Shown here one piece after another: positions 43,024-52,269 of a DNA stretch of 64,000 nt. Origin of the DNA: Streptomyces scabiei 87.22. Lineage in GTDB: Bacteria > Actinomycetota > Actinomycetes > Streptomycetales > Streptomycetaceae. Positions within the stretch are counted from its first letter, which is position 1. Every line of letters starts with the position of its first letter. A model generated the notes under the pieces. That model ran no database searches. It was given only the letters and a program-made list of their open reading frames with translations, and was not told where the DNA came from. The position numbers and the translations under genes are program-made. Location of the stretch: assembly GCF_000091305.1 (NCBI RefSeq), contig NC_013929.1, positions 7,006,001 through 7,070,000 of the forward strand, in the 5' to 3' direction.

Positions 43024-43656
43024 TCAGGTGCTGTCAGGCCGCTGCGGGACGGTGGCGGTCCGCTGCAGCAACCCCCAGGTGAACTCCGCGACACACTCCC
43101 GCCGCACGCCCTGTCCGTCGGGCGCGTGGAAGCGCAGTCCCCACCGTGTGGGCGCCGTCCCCTCCAGGGGCCGTACCGGCGCGAACGCCCGCGCGACCTC
43201 GTCCACCGTGCAGGACCACGGCGTCAGATCCTCCAGCGCGCGCGGCTCGGGCGCGGCCGCCCCCGGAGCCCGCACCAGCCACTCGTTCCACACCGCCCCG
43301 TTCGGCGCGAGCAGCACCTCGAAGCGGAGGTCGGCCCACAACGGCACCGGCCACAGCCACGCCTCGCAGTCCAGGTCGCCGATCCTCCGGTCGGCGACGG
43401 ACTCCGGCGCGCCCAGGACCGACCGGTAGCGGGACGCCGAGCCCCGCGCCCGGGGCGAGCGCACCATCGCCTGCCACCGCCGGTTCGCCTCCCGCATGTC
43501 CGCGACGGAGACGCCCAGCTCACGGCGGGCGTCCTCGACGAGTCCCGGGTTGTGGTCGGCCATGCGGCGCAGCAGGACGAGCTGGAAGTCCAGCGGGGTG
43601 AACGGACCGGAGGGCCTATCGGGGCCGGGGCGCTTCGCGGAGGACATGGGGTCCAT
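43024..43656 (-). CDS. Conserved hypothetical protein at end of glycan operon
   Basis: 210 residues that I do not recognise. It has a helical opening (DFQLVLLRRMADHNPG) and later beta-rich blocks with tryptophans (CEAWLWPVPLWADLRF, AVWNEWLV), no membrane segment and no catalytic motif. The stop of the upstream FkbM gene lies 41 bases inside it if the ATG at 43656 is used; the alternative ATG at 43647 gives 32 bases. Neither has a clear ribosome site, so it may rely on coupling. It is the last member of the long operon on the minus strand. Confidence 0.7.
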   Translation of the reverse strand: MDPMSSAKRPGPDRPSGPFTPLDFQLVLLRRMADHNPGLVEDARRELGVSVADMREANRRWQAMVRSPRARGSASRYRSVLGAPESVADRRIGDLDCEAWLWPVPLWADLRFEVLLAPNGAVWNEWLVRAPGAAAPEPRALEDLTPWSCTVDEVARAFAPVRPLEGTAPTRWGLRFHAPDGQGVRRECVAEFTWGLLQRTATVPQRPDST

Positions 43657-44464
43657 CGTGGCCCACGGCACCGGAGGCGGCCCGGCGGCCACCGGCCCGC
43701 TCACCCGGGCGGCGCCCGTCCGGCAGGAACAGCACCGAGTTGACGTACCGCCCGGCGAGCGGCAGGACACGCCGGAGCAGCCCCTGGGACGCCCGGTGCG
43801 AGGTGCGCGCCTGGTGGGCCTCCAGGGTGGCCGGGACGAGGGGCAGCCAGGTCCCGGCGGGCAGGACCCAGCCGGCGTAGCCGAGTCCGGCCAGGAGGTC
43901 GACGACCGGGGCGATCGGCTGGATACGGGCCTCCAGTTCCACGAAGAGGGCCGGGCGGTCCCGGGCCAGCAGGCCCGACGCGCCGCGCAGGACGGCGAGT
44001 TCGTTGCCGTCGACGTCGATCTTGACGAAGCCGACGTCCGTCAGGCCGAGCCCGTCGAGGGTGACGCAGTCGACGTCCAGAGCGCGGGCGTGGATGTCCC
44101 GGCGGACCAGGGAGGACACCCCGCGGCCGCCGTCGTCGCCGGACGGCAGCCACAGGCGGGCGGTGCCCGGGCCGTCCGAGGCGGCGGCCTGGACCACCCG
44201 GACGTTGGCGGGCGCCGACGCGGCGAGCAGCCGGGCCAGCCGGGGCGCGGGCTCCACGGTCACCACCCGCGCCGCCCGCGCCGCCAGCCGGTGGGTCCAG
44301 GGGCCGTACCAGCCGCCGACGTCCACCGCCGTACCGCAGTCCGGCGGGCACAGGTCGCCGAGCCGGTTCAGCTCCGGTTCGAAGCGCGGATAGACGGACC
44401 GGGCGGCCGCGGCGACCAGCCGGTCCGGGAGGAGCGGCGCCAGCCGTGCGGCGAGTGTGGTCAT
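43616..44464 (-). CDS. FkbM-type SAM-dependent methyltransferase
   Basis: 282 residues. The SAM-binding motif I is TAVDVGGWYGPW, followed by VVTVEPAPRLARLL. The C-terminal signature DVGFVKIDVDGNELAVLRGA is typical of FkbM methyltransferases, which act on hydroxyl groups of polyketides, sugars or lipids. In this operon, with a glycosyltransferase and an arabinofuranosyltransferase, methylation of a glycan is a sensible inference. The ATG at 44464 overlaps the stop of the Trm112-like gene by ATGA. Confidence 0.85.
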   Translation of the reverse strand: MTTLAARLAPLLPDRLVAAAARSVYPRFEPELNRLGDLCPPDCGTAVDVGGWYGPWTHRLAARAARVVTVEPAPRLARLLAASAPANVRVVQAAASDGPGTARLWLPSGDDGGRGVSSLVRRDIHARALDVDCVTLDGLGLTDVGFVKIDVDGNELAVLRGASGLLARDRPALFVELEARIQPIAPVVDLLAGLGYAGWVLPAGTWLPLVPATLEAHQARTSHRASQGLLRRVLPLAGRYVNSVLFLPDGRRPGERAGGRRAASGAVGHDGPHVLREAPRPR

Positions 44465-44718
44465 GAACCCGTCCTCCTCGGCAGCAGCGCGGAGAGTTTC
44501 TCGTGTTCGTCCTCGGTCACCTGCTCGCCCGAGGACGGCAGCAGCTGGGGAATGCCGTCGACGATCGGGTAGCGCCGGTGCAGCCGCGGGTTGTACAGCG
44601 ACTCGGGCGCGCCGGTGGCGCCGGTAGGCTCCCCCTCCTCCTCGTGGACCACCAGGTGCAGTGGGCCCTTGTCCAGCGGGCACGCCAGGATCTGGAGCAA
44701 CGGGTCGTCGGGATTCAT
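44461..44718 (-). CDS. Trm112-like small zinc-ribbon protein
   Basis: 85 residues. The family phrase LACPLDKGPLHLV opens it and YPIVDGIPQLLP closes the domain. Trm112 proteins activate methyltransferases by forming a complex, and this one is encoded directly between a membrane protein and the FkbM gene with ATGA overlaps on both sides. Only one of the usual Cys pairs is clearly visible (Cys13), so zinc binding is doubtful. It probably serves a methyltransferase of this operon, which is inference. Confidence 0.85.
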   Translation of the reverse strand: MNPDDPLLQILACPLDKGPLHLVVHEEEGEPTGATGAPESLYNPRLHRRYPIVDGIPQLLPSSGEQVTEDEHEKLSALLPRRTGS

Positions 44719-45644
44719 GGAGGAGTCAACTCCTTGGCCGGTGAGGGGTCGTGGGACGCCGGGGGCGCCGGGGTGTCGTGCTTGGGCATGCTCAGCAGTA
44801 CGGCGACCGCCAGCACGGTGCCGGACAGCCGCAGCGTCAGCCGCAGTGGATCGCCGGGCAGCGACTCGCCGAACGACAGCGTGCCGAGCACCGCCGTGAA
44901 CAGGGAGGTCACCGTCGTACAGACCGGCACGATCAGCGAGGCCCGGCAGCGCTGCAGCGCCGCCTGCGACATCACCAGGCCGAACGCGCCGGTGACGAGC
45001 AGGAGATACGGGTACGGGGAGCGCAGCAGGCCCGTCACCGCCTCCCCGAACCCGTCGGTGGTCAGTCGGCTGGACACGCCCTTGATCGCGAGTGAGCTGA
45101 CGCCGTACAGCAGGCCCACGGCCACGCCGTACTCGACGCCCGTGGTGGGCAGCCGGTGCCGGTGCCGGGCGCGCCGCTCGGCGGACCGGTAGAGCCCCAC
45201 CCCGGCCGCCAGCGCGGGCAGGCAGATCGTCAGAACCAGCGCGTACGGAGCCCGGTGGCCGACGGTGTCGGCGTTCTCGTCCAGCGACAGCACCACCATC
45301 AGCAGCGCGACGAGGATGGCTCCGAGGGCGTACCGCTCCCGGCCCGTGGTCCGCTCGCCGAGCAGGCGTGCCGAGAGCAGGACCAGCAGGACCAGCCCCG
45401 ACACGAAGATGCCCTGGGCGGCGGCGATCGGCAGGGTCCGGTACACGGCCAGCTGGGCGGCGAACCCGGCGGCCAGCGACAGCGAACCGGCGATCCACAG
45501 CGGGCTGCCGACGACCTGCCGCAGCAGTCTCACCGGGGCGCGGACCGTGACCTGCGGCATGGCGGTGAGCGCCCGTTTCTCCAGGACGAACCCGGTGCTG
45601 TAGAGCGCGTTCGCCAGCAGGGCCGCGGCCACTCCCCACCACAT
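44715..45644 (-). CDS. DMT/EamA-type membrane protein
   Basis: 309 residues with nine to ten hydrophobic spans, beginning WWGVAAALLANALYSTGFVL and containing two related halves as in drug/metabolite transporters. Conserved spans include GIFVSGLVLLVLLSARLLGE and LLVTGAFGLVMSQAALQ. In glycan loci such proteins can flip lipid-linked sugars or export precursors. Starts three bases after the methyltransferase stop and overlaps the Trm112-like gene by ATGA, so co-expression is certain by layout. Substrate unknown. Confidence 0.82.
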   Translation of the reverse strand: MWWGVAAALLANALYSTGFVLEKRALTAMPQVTVRAPVRLLRQVVGSPLWIAGSLSLAAGFAAQLAVYRTLPIAAAQGIFVSGLVLLVLLSARLLGERTTGRERYALGAILVALLMVVLSLDENADTVGHRAPYALVLTICLPALAAGVGLYRSAERRARHRHRLPTTGVEYGVAVGLLYGVSSLAIKGVSSRLTTDGFGEAVTGLLRSPYPYLLLVTGAFGLVMSQAALQRCRASLIVPVCTTVTSLFTAVLGTLSFGESLPGDPLRLTLRLSGTVLAVAVLLSMPKHDTPAPPASHDPSPAKELTPP

Positions 45645-45647
45645 CGC

Positions 45648-46406
45648 CTACGTCCTTCGCGCGTGCAGCAGCAGGATCGACGCCACCGACGGGGCGGCGC
45701 AGGCCAGGCGGTCCAGTGGCCGCAGCGGGCGCGGTACGCCGTGGAAGGGCGCCCCGCGCAGCCGGACGACCTCGAAGCCGGACGCGGCCACGAACTTCCG
45801 CAGCGCGCGGGCGGTGTAGAGCCGCAGATGACCCACGACCTCGGTCCCCGGCCGGCCGTGGATGCCGCGCAGGCTCACCTCGGAGAAGACCGGCTGGACG
45901 CCCGCGAGCAGCAGGGCGCGGTTGTACCAGGCGGCGAGGTTGGGGGTCGACAGCATGAGGTGGCCGCCGGGGCGCAGGACGCGGCGGATCTCGTCCAGGG
46001 CGGCGTCCGGGTCGACGAGGTGCTCGATGACCTCGCTGAACAGGACGGCGTCGGCGGACTCCCCCCGCAACGGCAGTCCGCCGTCGGTGAGTTCGCCGCG
46101 GATCGCGTGGGGGATGCGGGTGCGGGCCCGTCTGAGAGCGTCCTGGGACCAGTCGACGCCGATGACGCGGTGGCCGGTGAGGAGCGGGGCGGCGGTGGCG
46201 GCGGCCGTGCCGTCGCCGCAGCCGATGTCGAGGACGGTACGGGGGCCCGTCCTGGCCGCCGGGCCCAGGGCGGCGGCGAGCATACGGGCCTGGGCGAGGC
46301 TGCGGGGGGTGCCGGAGGCGACGGGCACGGACGGGTCCTCGTAGAAGTCCCGCAGTCCCCGCACGGGCGGCTCGGCCGAGGTGGTGGGCGAGGTGGCCGG
46401 TGTCAC
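45648..46406 (-). CDS. Class I SAM-dependent methyltransferase
   Basis: 252 residues. Motif I is TVLDIGCGDGTAAATAA, then VIGVDWSQDALRRAR and the post-I region ADAVLFSEVIEHLVDPDAAL, typical of UbiE/COQ5-type methyltransferases. The start is a GTG at 46406 with AGGAGG seven bases upstream, overlapping the stop of the condensation-domain gene (GTGA). Acceptors cannot be predicted; its operon suggests a sugar or lipid-linked intermediate. Confidence 0.85.
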   Translation of the reverse strand: MTPATSPTTSAEPPVRGLRDFYEDPSVPVASGTPRSLAQARMLAAALGPAARTGPRTVLDIGCGDGTAAATAAPLLTGHRVIGVDWSQDALRRARTRIPHAIRGELTDGGLPLRGESADAVLFSEVIEHLVDPDAALDEIRRVLRPGGHLMLSTPNLAAWYNRALLLAGVQPVFSEVSLRGIHGRPGTEVVGHLRLYTARALRKFVAASGFEVVRLRGAPFHGVPRPLRPLDRLACAAPSVASILLLHARRT

Positions 46407-47839
46407 CGGGCGTCCTCCTGCGTCGCGTGCAGATAGTGCTCGAAGAGGTCCCGGAGGTGGGCCCCGTCGCCGTGGCCGAGCAGGGCGCGGGACCAGCGCA
46501 GGGCCACGTGCAGGCGGCCCGCGGTGGAGGCGGTGGTGACGGTGAAGCCGCGGGGCATGCGGGCGGGGGCCGAGAACCACACGGCGTGGGCGCGGCCGGC
46601 CTCCTCGCCGAAGTCGAGGGAGTAGGGGATGCGGCCGATGTTGCTGAGCAGGGTGGTCGAGGTCCAGGGGCCCGCGGCTCTGCGCAGGCCCCGGGTGAGG
46701 GCCGCCCGCCAGGCGACGGGGACCACCGGTGCCGTCAGCAGGGAGGCGCCGTGCCCGAGTTGGGGCCTCGGGAGGGACTTCAGGGCGCGGGTGCGTTCGG
46801 CCGTACGGCGCAGCAGAAGGGGCAGCGGGGTGTGCTCGGGGTGCAACTCGCCGGGGGAGAAGGGGACTTCGACCAGGCGGGTGCCGTTGCCTATCGCCAT
46901 GTCCGTGTCCCTCGGGCGGTCGTCCACGGGCATGGTGATGCGCAGGGGGCGGGGGTGGGCGCCGTGTTCCCGGTTCCAGTGGGCGAGCATCAGGGCCGTG
47001 GTGACCATGAGCTGGTCGTTCACGGTGTAGGGGGCGCCCTTCGGGCGGCGGGGCACGGGCAGTTCGGTGACGAGCAGGCCGTTGCCGGGCGAGGGTTCGG
47101 GGGTGCCGGCGGCGACCCGGGCCGGGCGGGCCCAGGGCGAGGGGGTGTCCGCGCCGGGCGCGGCCGGTTCGTCGGGGGCGGGAGCGGGGCGGACGGGCGG
47201 GGCCGTGGGGGCGTTGTCCTCGCCGCCGTAGAGCTGGGCCGCGGTGGCGAGGATCCGCAGACAGGCCGGGCCGTCGAGCGCGGTGTGGTTGACGGTGAGG
47301 AAGAGGACGGTGCCCTTCGGTTCTCCGGGGGCCGCCGTCCGGTCCGGCCCGGCCGGGGCGTCCTCGGCCGCCCCGGCGGCGGGGCGGCCCGCGGCGAGGC
47401 CGACCGCGTCGGTCGCCTCGCTGCCCACCGCGGGCCCCGCGCCCCGGACCACCTCCAGACGGATCGGCGGCGACAGCGTCAGCGGGGGCGCCTCGACCAG
47501 GGACCTCGTCCGCGCGTCCCGCAGCGCGTGCGGGCCGGCGGGCGGGAAGGCCACCACCTCGACCTCCGGCCCCTCGGTCAGCTCCCACTCGTAGCGGCGG
47601 CTCCACCACCGCCCCGGCGCCTCCCGCATGAGGATGCGGGGGTGGGCGCGCAGGGCGGTGACGAAGGCGGTGCGGAGCCGGCCGGGGTCGAGCCGGCCGG
47701 GGAGGTGGACCTCGATGTGGACGGTCTCGGGTTCCTGTTCCTGGGCGCAGTGCCGGGACACCTCGTCGACCACCGGGAAGGGGATGCGGACGGGCCCGGG
47801 GGCGGCGTCGTCCCGCGCGGGGTGGTCCAGCGTCGTCAT
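46403..47839 (-). CDS. Condensation-domain (PapA/NRPS-C-like) acyltransferase
   Basis: 478 residues of the CoA-dependent acyltransferase superfamily. The catalytic histidine motif HxxxDG is VNHTALDGPA, and the later IGNGTRLVEVPFSPGEL and TTLLSNIGRIPYSLDFG correspond to the DFGWG-type region. Free-standing members such as PapA transfer acyl chains to sugars or alcohols. Between the two canonical parts lies an Ala/Pro-rich insertion (about residues 225-270). The ATG at 47839 follows AAAGGAGGGG. It overlaps the large arabinosyltransferase-like gene by ATGA, so acylation of the glycan made there is the natural inference. Confidence 0.82.
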   Translation of the reverse strand: MTTLDHPARDDAAPGPVRIPFPVVDEVSRHCAQEQEPETVHIEVHLPGRLDPGRLRTAFVTALRAHPRILMREAPGRWWSRRYEWELTEGPEVEVVAFPPAGPHALRDARTRSLVEAPPLTLSPPIRLEVVRGAGPAVGSEATDAVGLAAGRPAAGAAEDAPAGPDRTAAPGEPKGTVLFLTVNHTALDGPACLRILATAAQLYGGEDNAPTAPPVRPAPAPDEPAAPGADTPSPWARPARVAAGTPEPSPGNGLLVTELPVPRRPKGAPYTVNDQLMVTTALMLAHWNREHGAHPRPLRITMPVDDRPRDTDMAIGNGTRLVEVPFSPGELHPEHTPLPLLLRRTAERTRALKSLPRPQLGHGASLLTAPVVPVAWRAALTRGLRRAAGPWTSTTLLSNIGRIPYSLDFGEEAGRAHAVWFSAPARMPRGFTVTTASTAGRLHVALRWSRALLGHGDGAHLRDLFEHYLHATQEDAR

Positions 47840-50800
47840 ACGGCCCCTCCTTTGCCGGTACCGTCGCCTCCCGCGGGGCCGCCGCCCTCCGGCGACGCCT
47901 CGGACCTCGGCGGTGCCTCGGACTTCGGCTTGGTGAACGCGATCCGCCGGGTCGGGGTGTCCGGGTCCTCCTGCGCGGCGCCCGGCCCGCGCGCCGAGAT
48001 CGTCGGACCGGCCACGGACCCGCCGCCCGCCGCCCCGCCGTTCGGCGTCGCGTCCACCCGCCTGCGCTGCGGCAACGGTTCCGTCGGGGCTCCCGGCGGG
48101 ACCGCGAACCGCCGGGTCGTGCCGGTCCGGTCCGGGGCGCCCTCCACCGCGTCCCCCAGGCTCACCAGTCCCGCGAACAGGCCGGTCAGCGCGAGGAGTT
48201 GGGCGGCATGGCCGAACGCGCCCCCGCCCGCCGCGACCGGCTCTCCCGCCCCGAGTGCGGCGGCGACCCCCGCGCCCGCCAGGGCGAGGAAGGCGATCGG
48301 CACGAGCAGGCTGTGCCTCCTGCGGGCGAGCAGGGCCAGCAGCGGGACGAGGAGGGCGAGGAAGCCCGCGACGACGATGCCGACGAGGGTGAGGGCGACC
48401 ACGCCGAGCCAGGGGCCGGGGCCGGGCGGCGCCGGCTGCGGCTCGTCGGGGTTGGTCTCCCGGCGGCGCCACAGGGCCAGCCCGATCAGGGCCGCGAGAC
48501 CCACCCCCGCACCGATCAGCCCGGCCTCGTACGTCACGGACGGCTCGTAGGACAGCTTGACCGTGCCGCCCGCGCCGCCGGGGACGCGCCAGCCCTGCTG
48601 CCAGCCGTCGAGCCGCACGGGGGTCAGCTCACGGCCGCCCAGGGTGGCCTTCCAGCCCTCGTTGAAGTTCTCGTAGGTGGTCAGATAGGAGGCCGCACCG
48701 TCGCCGACGGTGACCTCCCGACGGTCGCCGAGCCAGTCCCGAATGCCCAACTCCCGCCCACTGACCGCGGGTTCGGCGATCGAGCCCCGGGTGAGGGTCG
48801 CGGTGGCGACCGCCAGGGCGTCCGTGTCTTCGGACTCGAAGGTGTGGCGGTCGTCCGCGCCGAGTTCCAGCGCGCCGCCGGCCTTGCCGTTCCGGCAGAG
48901 CGTCAGATCGACCGGCCGGCGCTCCGTCAGGTCCTGGACGGTGCCCCGGGCGCTCGTCTCGTACAGCGTTCCGTCGACCTCGACCGTGGGGCCCTTGCCG
49001 CACGGCAGCTCGAAGTCCCGGGTGGGGGCGGGCTGCGGGGTGCGGAACTGGTCGAGGGCGGGGACGTACGCCTCGGTGAGGCCGACCGGGAGTTGCAGGT
49101 CCTCGTCGGCGACCGGGTTGTGGAGGGTCAGCGGGGCCGTCCCGGTGACCGTGATGTCGAGCCGGTCGGTGGTGATCGGGTCGAAGCGGACCCAGCCGTT
49201 CTCGTCGACACCGGCGACGGCGGCACCGTCCGGGGAGCTGATCTCGACCTGCGTGGGCCGGGCCGAAAGGCCGCCCGCCGGGGCCAGGACCAGCGAGCCG
49301 ACCGGCCACTTGTCGGCCCAGGCGAGGTGGATCGTGGGGTCGTCGCCCGCGATCCACGCCGTGGTCAGGTCGCCGTCGGTCAGGTTGCGCGGCGAGAGCC
49401 CGGCCCCGAGGGAGGCCGTGGAATCGGCGCTCGCCCTGATCTGGGTCTGCTGCTCGGGCGCGACCTCGTACAGCAGCCTGTCGAGTGCGTCGCCCGGCAC
49501 GGGCACGGCCGTCGCCCTCACCTCGTACGTTCCCGCCGTGGCGGTGCCGAAGGTGCGGTGCAGCCCCGGTTCCGTGCCCGTGGGGGAGAGGCCGGTCGGG
49601 TCGGCCGCGCGTGACAGCGAGACCACCTCGGCCGAGGCGGCCGTGCCGTCGGGGCCCTGGGCGTCCGTCGGCAGCCGCAGCATCCGGGTGACCTTGACGC
49701 CGGGCAGGTCGATCTCGGAGAAGCCGGCGCCGACGAGCCCGGTCTGCCGCTCCGCCGAGTCGAGGATCGTGATCTTCAGCCAGTTCGTGTCGCCCGGAGG
49801 GGCGTCGACGTTCTGCGTCGATCCGTCGGCCTGGAGGTTCGTGGAGCGGGAGCCCCGCTCGGTCTCCACCCTGATCCGGGTCGGCGCCGACCGCACCCCG
49901 TCCTGCGGCAGCGGGGTGACCTCGAAGGACGACGGGACGTCCTGGCTGCCGTCGAAGTCGATCCGCAGCCACTGCCCGTCCGCCGACCCGGGCGCGCCCT
50001 CCGCCCAGGCGGTGTTCCGGTCGCCGTCGAAGGCGTTCACCGGGTCGTACTGCGGCAGGTGGAACAGCCAGTTGCCGCTGGTCGAGGCGGTCACCGCCCT
50101 GGCGCCGCGCAGCTCGGCCACCGTCTGGTGGTCCAGGCCCGACACCGGCAGGATCTGCTTCGGCTTCGCCCCGGGGTCCTGCACGCTCCCGCTCGGGTTG
50201 CGCTCGTTCGCCGTGTACGTGTACGACGTGTTGGCGTTGACCAGGCCGAAACGGGTGTCCGCCCGGCGCAGCCCGTCACCGACCACCTGCACGGCCGGGG
50301 TGCCGAGCCCGGGGTGGTTGTCGCCGGTCAGCACGGTGGCCCGGTCGCGCAGCTCCGGGTCGGCGGCCAGCGGCAGCAGCGACTCGGGGCCGCCGGAGAC
50401 GACGGCCGTGTCGGCGATCGCCTTCAGCCCCGCCTGCCCGGGACGCGGCACGTCCTGGGCCGGGCGGTAGATCTCCACGGCCCGCTGCCGTGCGTACAAC
50501 CCCTCGACCTGCAGCGGGGTGCCCTCGGCGATCCGTCCGCCGGTCATCACGGGACCGAGCCCGGTCACCCGCTCGTACCCGGACTGCTCCAGGGTCCGCT
50601 TCACGGTCGTGGTCGGCACCGCGCCGATCTGATCGGGGTCGAGGTCGTTGCGGACGACGACGTAGTAGAGGCCCGCCCGGCTCAGGTAGTCGCCGAGTCC
50701 CGGCACTTCACCGCCCGTGAGCAGCGCCTGCTCGACGGCGTCCATCGCGCGCCGGTTGCCGGGGGTGCCGAAGGGGACGTAGTCGCGCTGTGCCCAGCGG

Positions 50801-52269
50801 GAGTCGGCGAGGACGTCCAGGGGCTGGTCGACGGTGGTGCCCCAGGTGTACATGCCGTGCGCGGTGGCCGGTACGACCAGCGCGCGGGAGTCCGGGGAGT
50901 ACTTCTCCAGCCAGTTCGCCGTCGCCTGCCAGTACTTGGGCAGCTCCTGGAACGAACCCGGCTGCAGCACCGACCCGTTGAGATACGGCCACAGCAGCCC
51001 GGGTACGACGAGGACGGCCGCGGCCAGCGGGGCGAACCGCCGTCCCCGCACCTGCCGGGCACCCCGCGCCTGCGCGGCCACGCCCACCACGTGCGCGAGC
51101 CCGAGAACGAGCGCGAGCGCCAGCCCCGTCTGGAACTTGTAGATGTTCCGGAAGGGCACCAGCCCTCCGTTCAGCCAGTCCTGGACCACCCCGTGGAAGG
51201 GCGCCCCGAACGCGCCGCCGTACCCGGCGAGGGTGAACAGCGCGACCACCAGCACGGTCAGCACCAGCCACCGGCGCTCGGGCATGTCCCGCCGCGCCAG
51301 CCCGGCCAGGCCCAGCCCGGCCGCCAGCGCCGACGACAGGATCACGACGACCGACGCGGCGACGGACCAGCCGGCCGGCAGCCAGGGCTCACCGAAGTGC
51401 AGATAGCCCACCCAGTTCCCGGCACCGCGCAGAGCCTCGGTGGCGGACATGGTGGCCGTCGTGGTCTGTGAACTCTCCACGTACGGGAGGAAGTTCTCCC
51501 CGTAGAAGCCGAGCAGCAGCAGCGGGACCACCCACCAGGCGGTCGCCAGCAGCACCCCCGGCACCCACCAGGCGATGAGCCCGCGCTGCCGGGGTCCCGG
51601 TCTGCGGGTGAGCAGATACAGCCCGACCGGCAGCAGCGAGGCCAGGGTCGCGGAGGCGTTGACCCCGCCCATGAAGGGGATGACGAGCGCCGACCGCAGC
51701 GCCGCCACCCGGGCGCTGTACCGCTCGTTCGTCAGCGGCAGCAGCACCCACGGCAGGAACGCCCCCGGCAGCGCGGCTGCCGAGGTCGACCCCACGACCG
51801 TCGTGAACACGGGCCACAGCGCATAGGCGCCGGCGGCGAGCAGTCTCGACGCGGAGCTCCCGGCCCCCAGCCGCTCGGCCAGCCGCAGCGCGCCCCAGAA
51901 GGCCACCGACACGATCAGCGACAGCCACAGCCGCTCCGCCAGCCACACCGGCAGCCCGACCAGGTCGGTCAGTCCGTAGTAGGGCAGCATCGGCCACAGA
52001 TAGCCGACGTACTGGTCCTGGATGCCGCCGAACCCGCCCCGGTCGTGCCACAACTGGCCGAGGTCGGAGACGAACTGCCAGGGATCGACGGTGACCCCGA
52101 GCTTGGTGTCGAAGGTCTGCCGCCCCGGCTGCGCCGCGACCAGCAGGACGAACACCACGGCCCAGAATCCCAGCAGCCAGCGCCGCGACCGAGGGCCCTC
52201 GGGGGGTCCCTCGGTCGTGCCCGCGGGCCGCACCGGCGCGGGGGGTGGAGCCTGGACCGTGCTCGTCAT
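47836..52269 (-). CDS. AftD-like alpha-(1->3)-arabinofuranosyltransferase (DUF3367)
   Basis: 1477 residues. Residues about 30-480 hold a dozen hydrophobic spans of the GT-C fold, with WLLGFWAVVFVLLVAAQPGR first and the aspartate-containing QTFDTKLGVTVDPWQF loop after it. A long extracellular region with discoidin-like carbohydrate-binding blocks (NTAWAEGAPGSADGQWLRID; DGDLTTAWIAGDDPTIHLAW) follows, then four C-terminal helices and a proline/glycine tail. In mycobacteria AftD adds arabinofuranose to arabinogalactan and lipoarabinomannan. Streptomycetes do not make arabinogalactan, so another polymer is implied. The ATG at 52269 overlaps the upstream methyltransferase stop by ATGA; a GTG at 52278 is an alternative. 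Confidence 0.85.
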   Translation of the reverse strand: MTSTVQAPPPAPVRPAGTTEGPPEGPRSRRWLLGFWAVVFVLLVAAQPGRQTFDTKLGVTVDPWQFVSDLGQLWHDRGGFGGIQDQYVGYLWPMLPYYGLTDLVGLPVWLAERLWLSLIVSVAFWGALRLAERLGAGSSASRLLAAGAYALWPVFTTVVGSTSAAALPGAFLPWVLLPLTNERYSARVAALRSALVIPFMGGVNASATLASLLPVGLYLLTRRPGPRQRGLIAWWVPGVLLATAWWVVPLLLLGFYGENFLPYVESSQTTTATMSATEALRGAGNWVGYLHFGEPWLPAGWSVAASVVVILSSALAAGLGLAGLARRDMPERRWLVLTVLVVALFTLAGYGGAFGAPFHGVVQDWLNGGLVPFRNIYKFQTGLALALVLGLAHVVGVAAQARGARQVRGRRFAPLAAAVLVVPGLLWPYLNGSVLQPGSFQELPKYWQATANWLEKYSPDSRALVVPATAHGMYTWGTTVDQPLDVLADSRWAQRDYVPFGTPGNRRAMDAVEQALLTGGEVPGLGDYLSRAGLYYVVVRNDLDPDQIGAVPTTTVKRTLEQSGYERVTGLGPVMTGGRIAEGTPLQVEGLYARQRAVEIYRPAQDVPRPGQAGLKAIADTAVVSGGPESLLPLAADPELRDRATVLTGDNHPGLGTPAVQVVGDGLRRADTRFGLVNANTSYTYTANERNPSGSVQDPGAKPKQILPVSGLDHQTVAELRGARAVTASTSGNWLFHLPQYDPVNAFDGDRNTAWAEGAPGSADGQWLRIDFDGSQDVPSSFEVTPLPQDGVRSAPTRIRVETERGSRSTNLQADGSTQNVDAPPGDTNWLKITILDSAERQTGLVGAGFSEIDLPGVKVTRMLRLPTDAQGPDGTAASAEVVSLSRAADPTGLSPTGTEPGLHRTFGTATAGTYEVRATAVPVPGDALDRLLYEVAPEQQTQIRASADSTASLGAGLSPRNLTDGDLTTAWIAGDDPTIHLAWADKWPVGSLVLAPAGGLSARPTQVEISSPDGAAVAGVDENGWVRFDPITTDRLDITVTGTAPLTLHNPVADEDLQLPVGLTEAYVPALDQFRTPQPAPTRDFELPCGKGPTVEVDGTLYETSARGTVQDLTERRPVDLTLCRNGKAGGALELGADDRHTFESEDTDALAVATATLTRGSIAEPAVSGRELGIRDWLGDRREVTVGDGAASYLTTYENFNEGWKATLGGRELTPVRLDGWQQGWRVPGGAGGTVKLSYEPSVTYEAGLIGAGVGLAALIGLALWRRRETNPDEPQPAPPGPGPWLGVVALTLVGIVVAGFLALLVPLLALLARRRHSLLVPIAFLALAGAGVAAALGAGEPVAAGGGAFGHAAQLLALTGLFAGLVSLGDAVEGAPDRTGTTRRFAVPPGAPTEPLPQRRRVDATPNGGAAGGGSVAGPTISARGPGAAQEDPDTPTRRIAFTKPKSEAPPRSEASPEGGGPAGGDGTGKGGAV

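Noticed and set aside
43616..43656. Possible frameshift joining the FkbM gene and the downstream hypothetical gene
   Set aside because: Each protein is complete by its own pattern; a 32-41 base overlap is tolerable in a coupled operon.
47836..52269. Evidence that the organism makes mycobacterial arabinogalactan
   Set aside because: The AftD-like gene alone does not show this; other arabinan genes are absent from the window and all other features are streptomycete-like.
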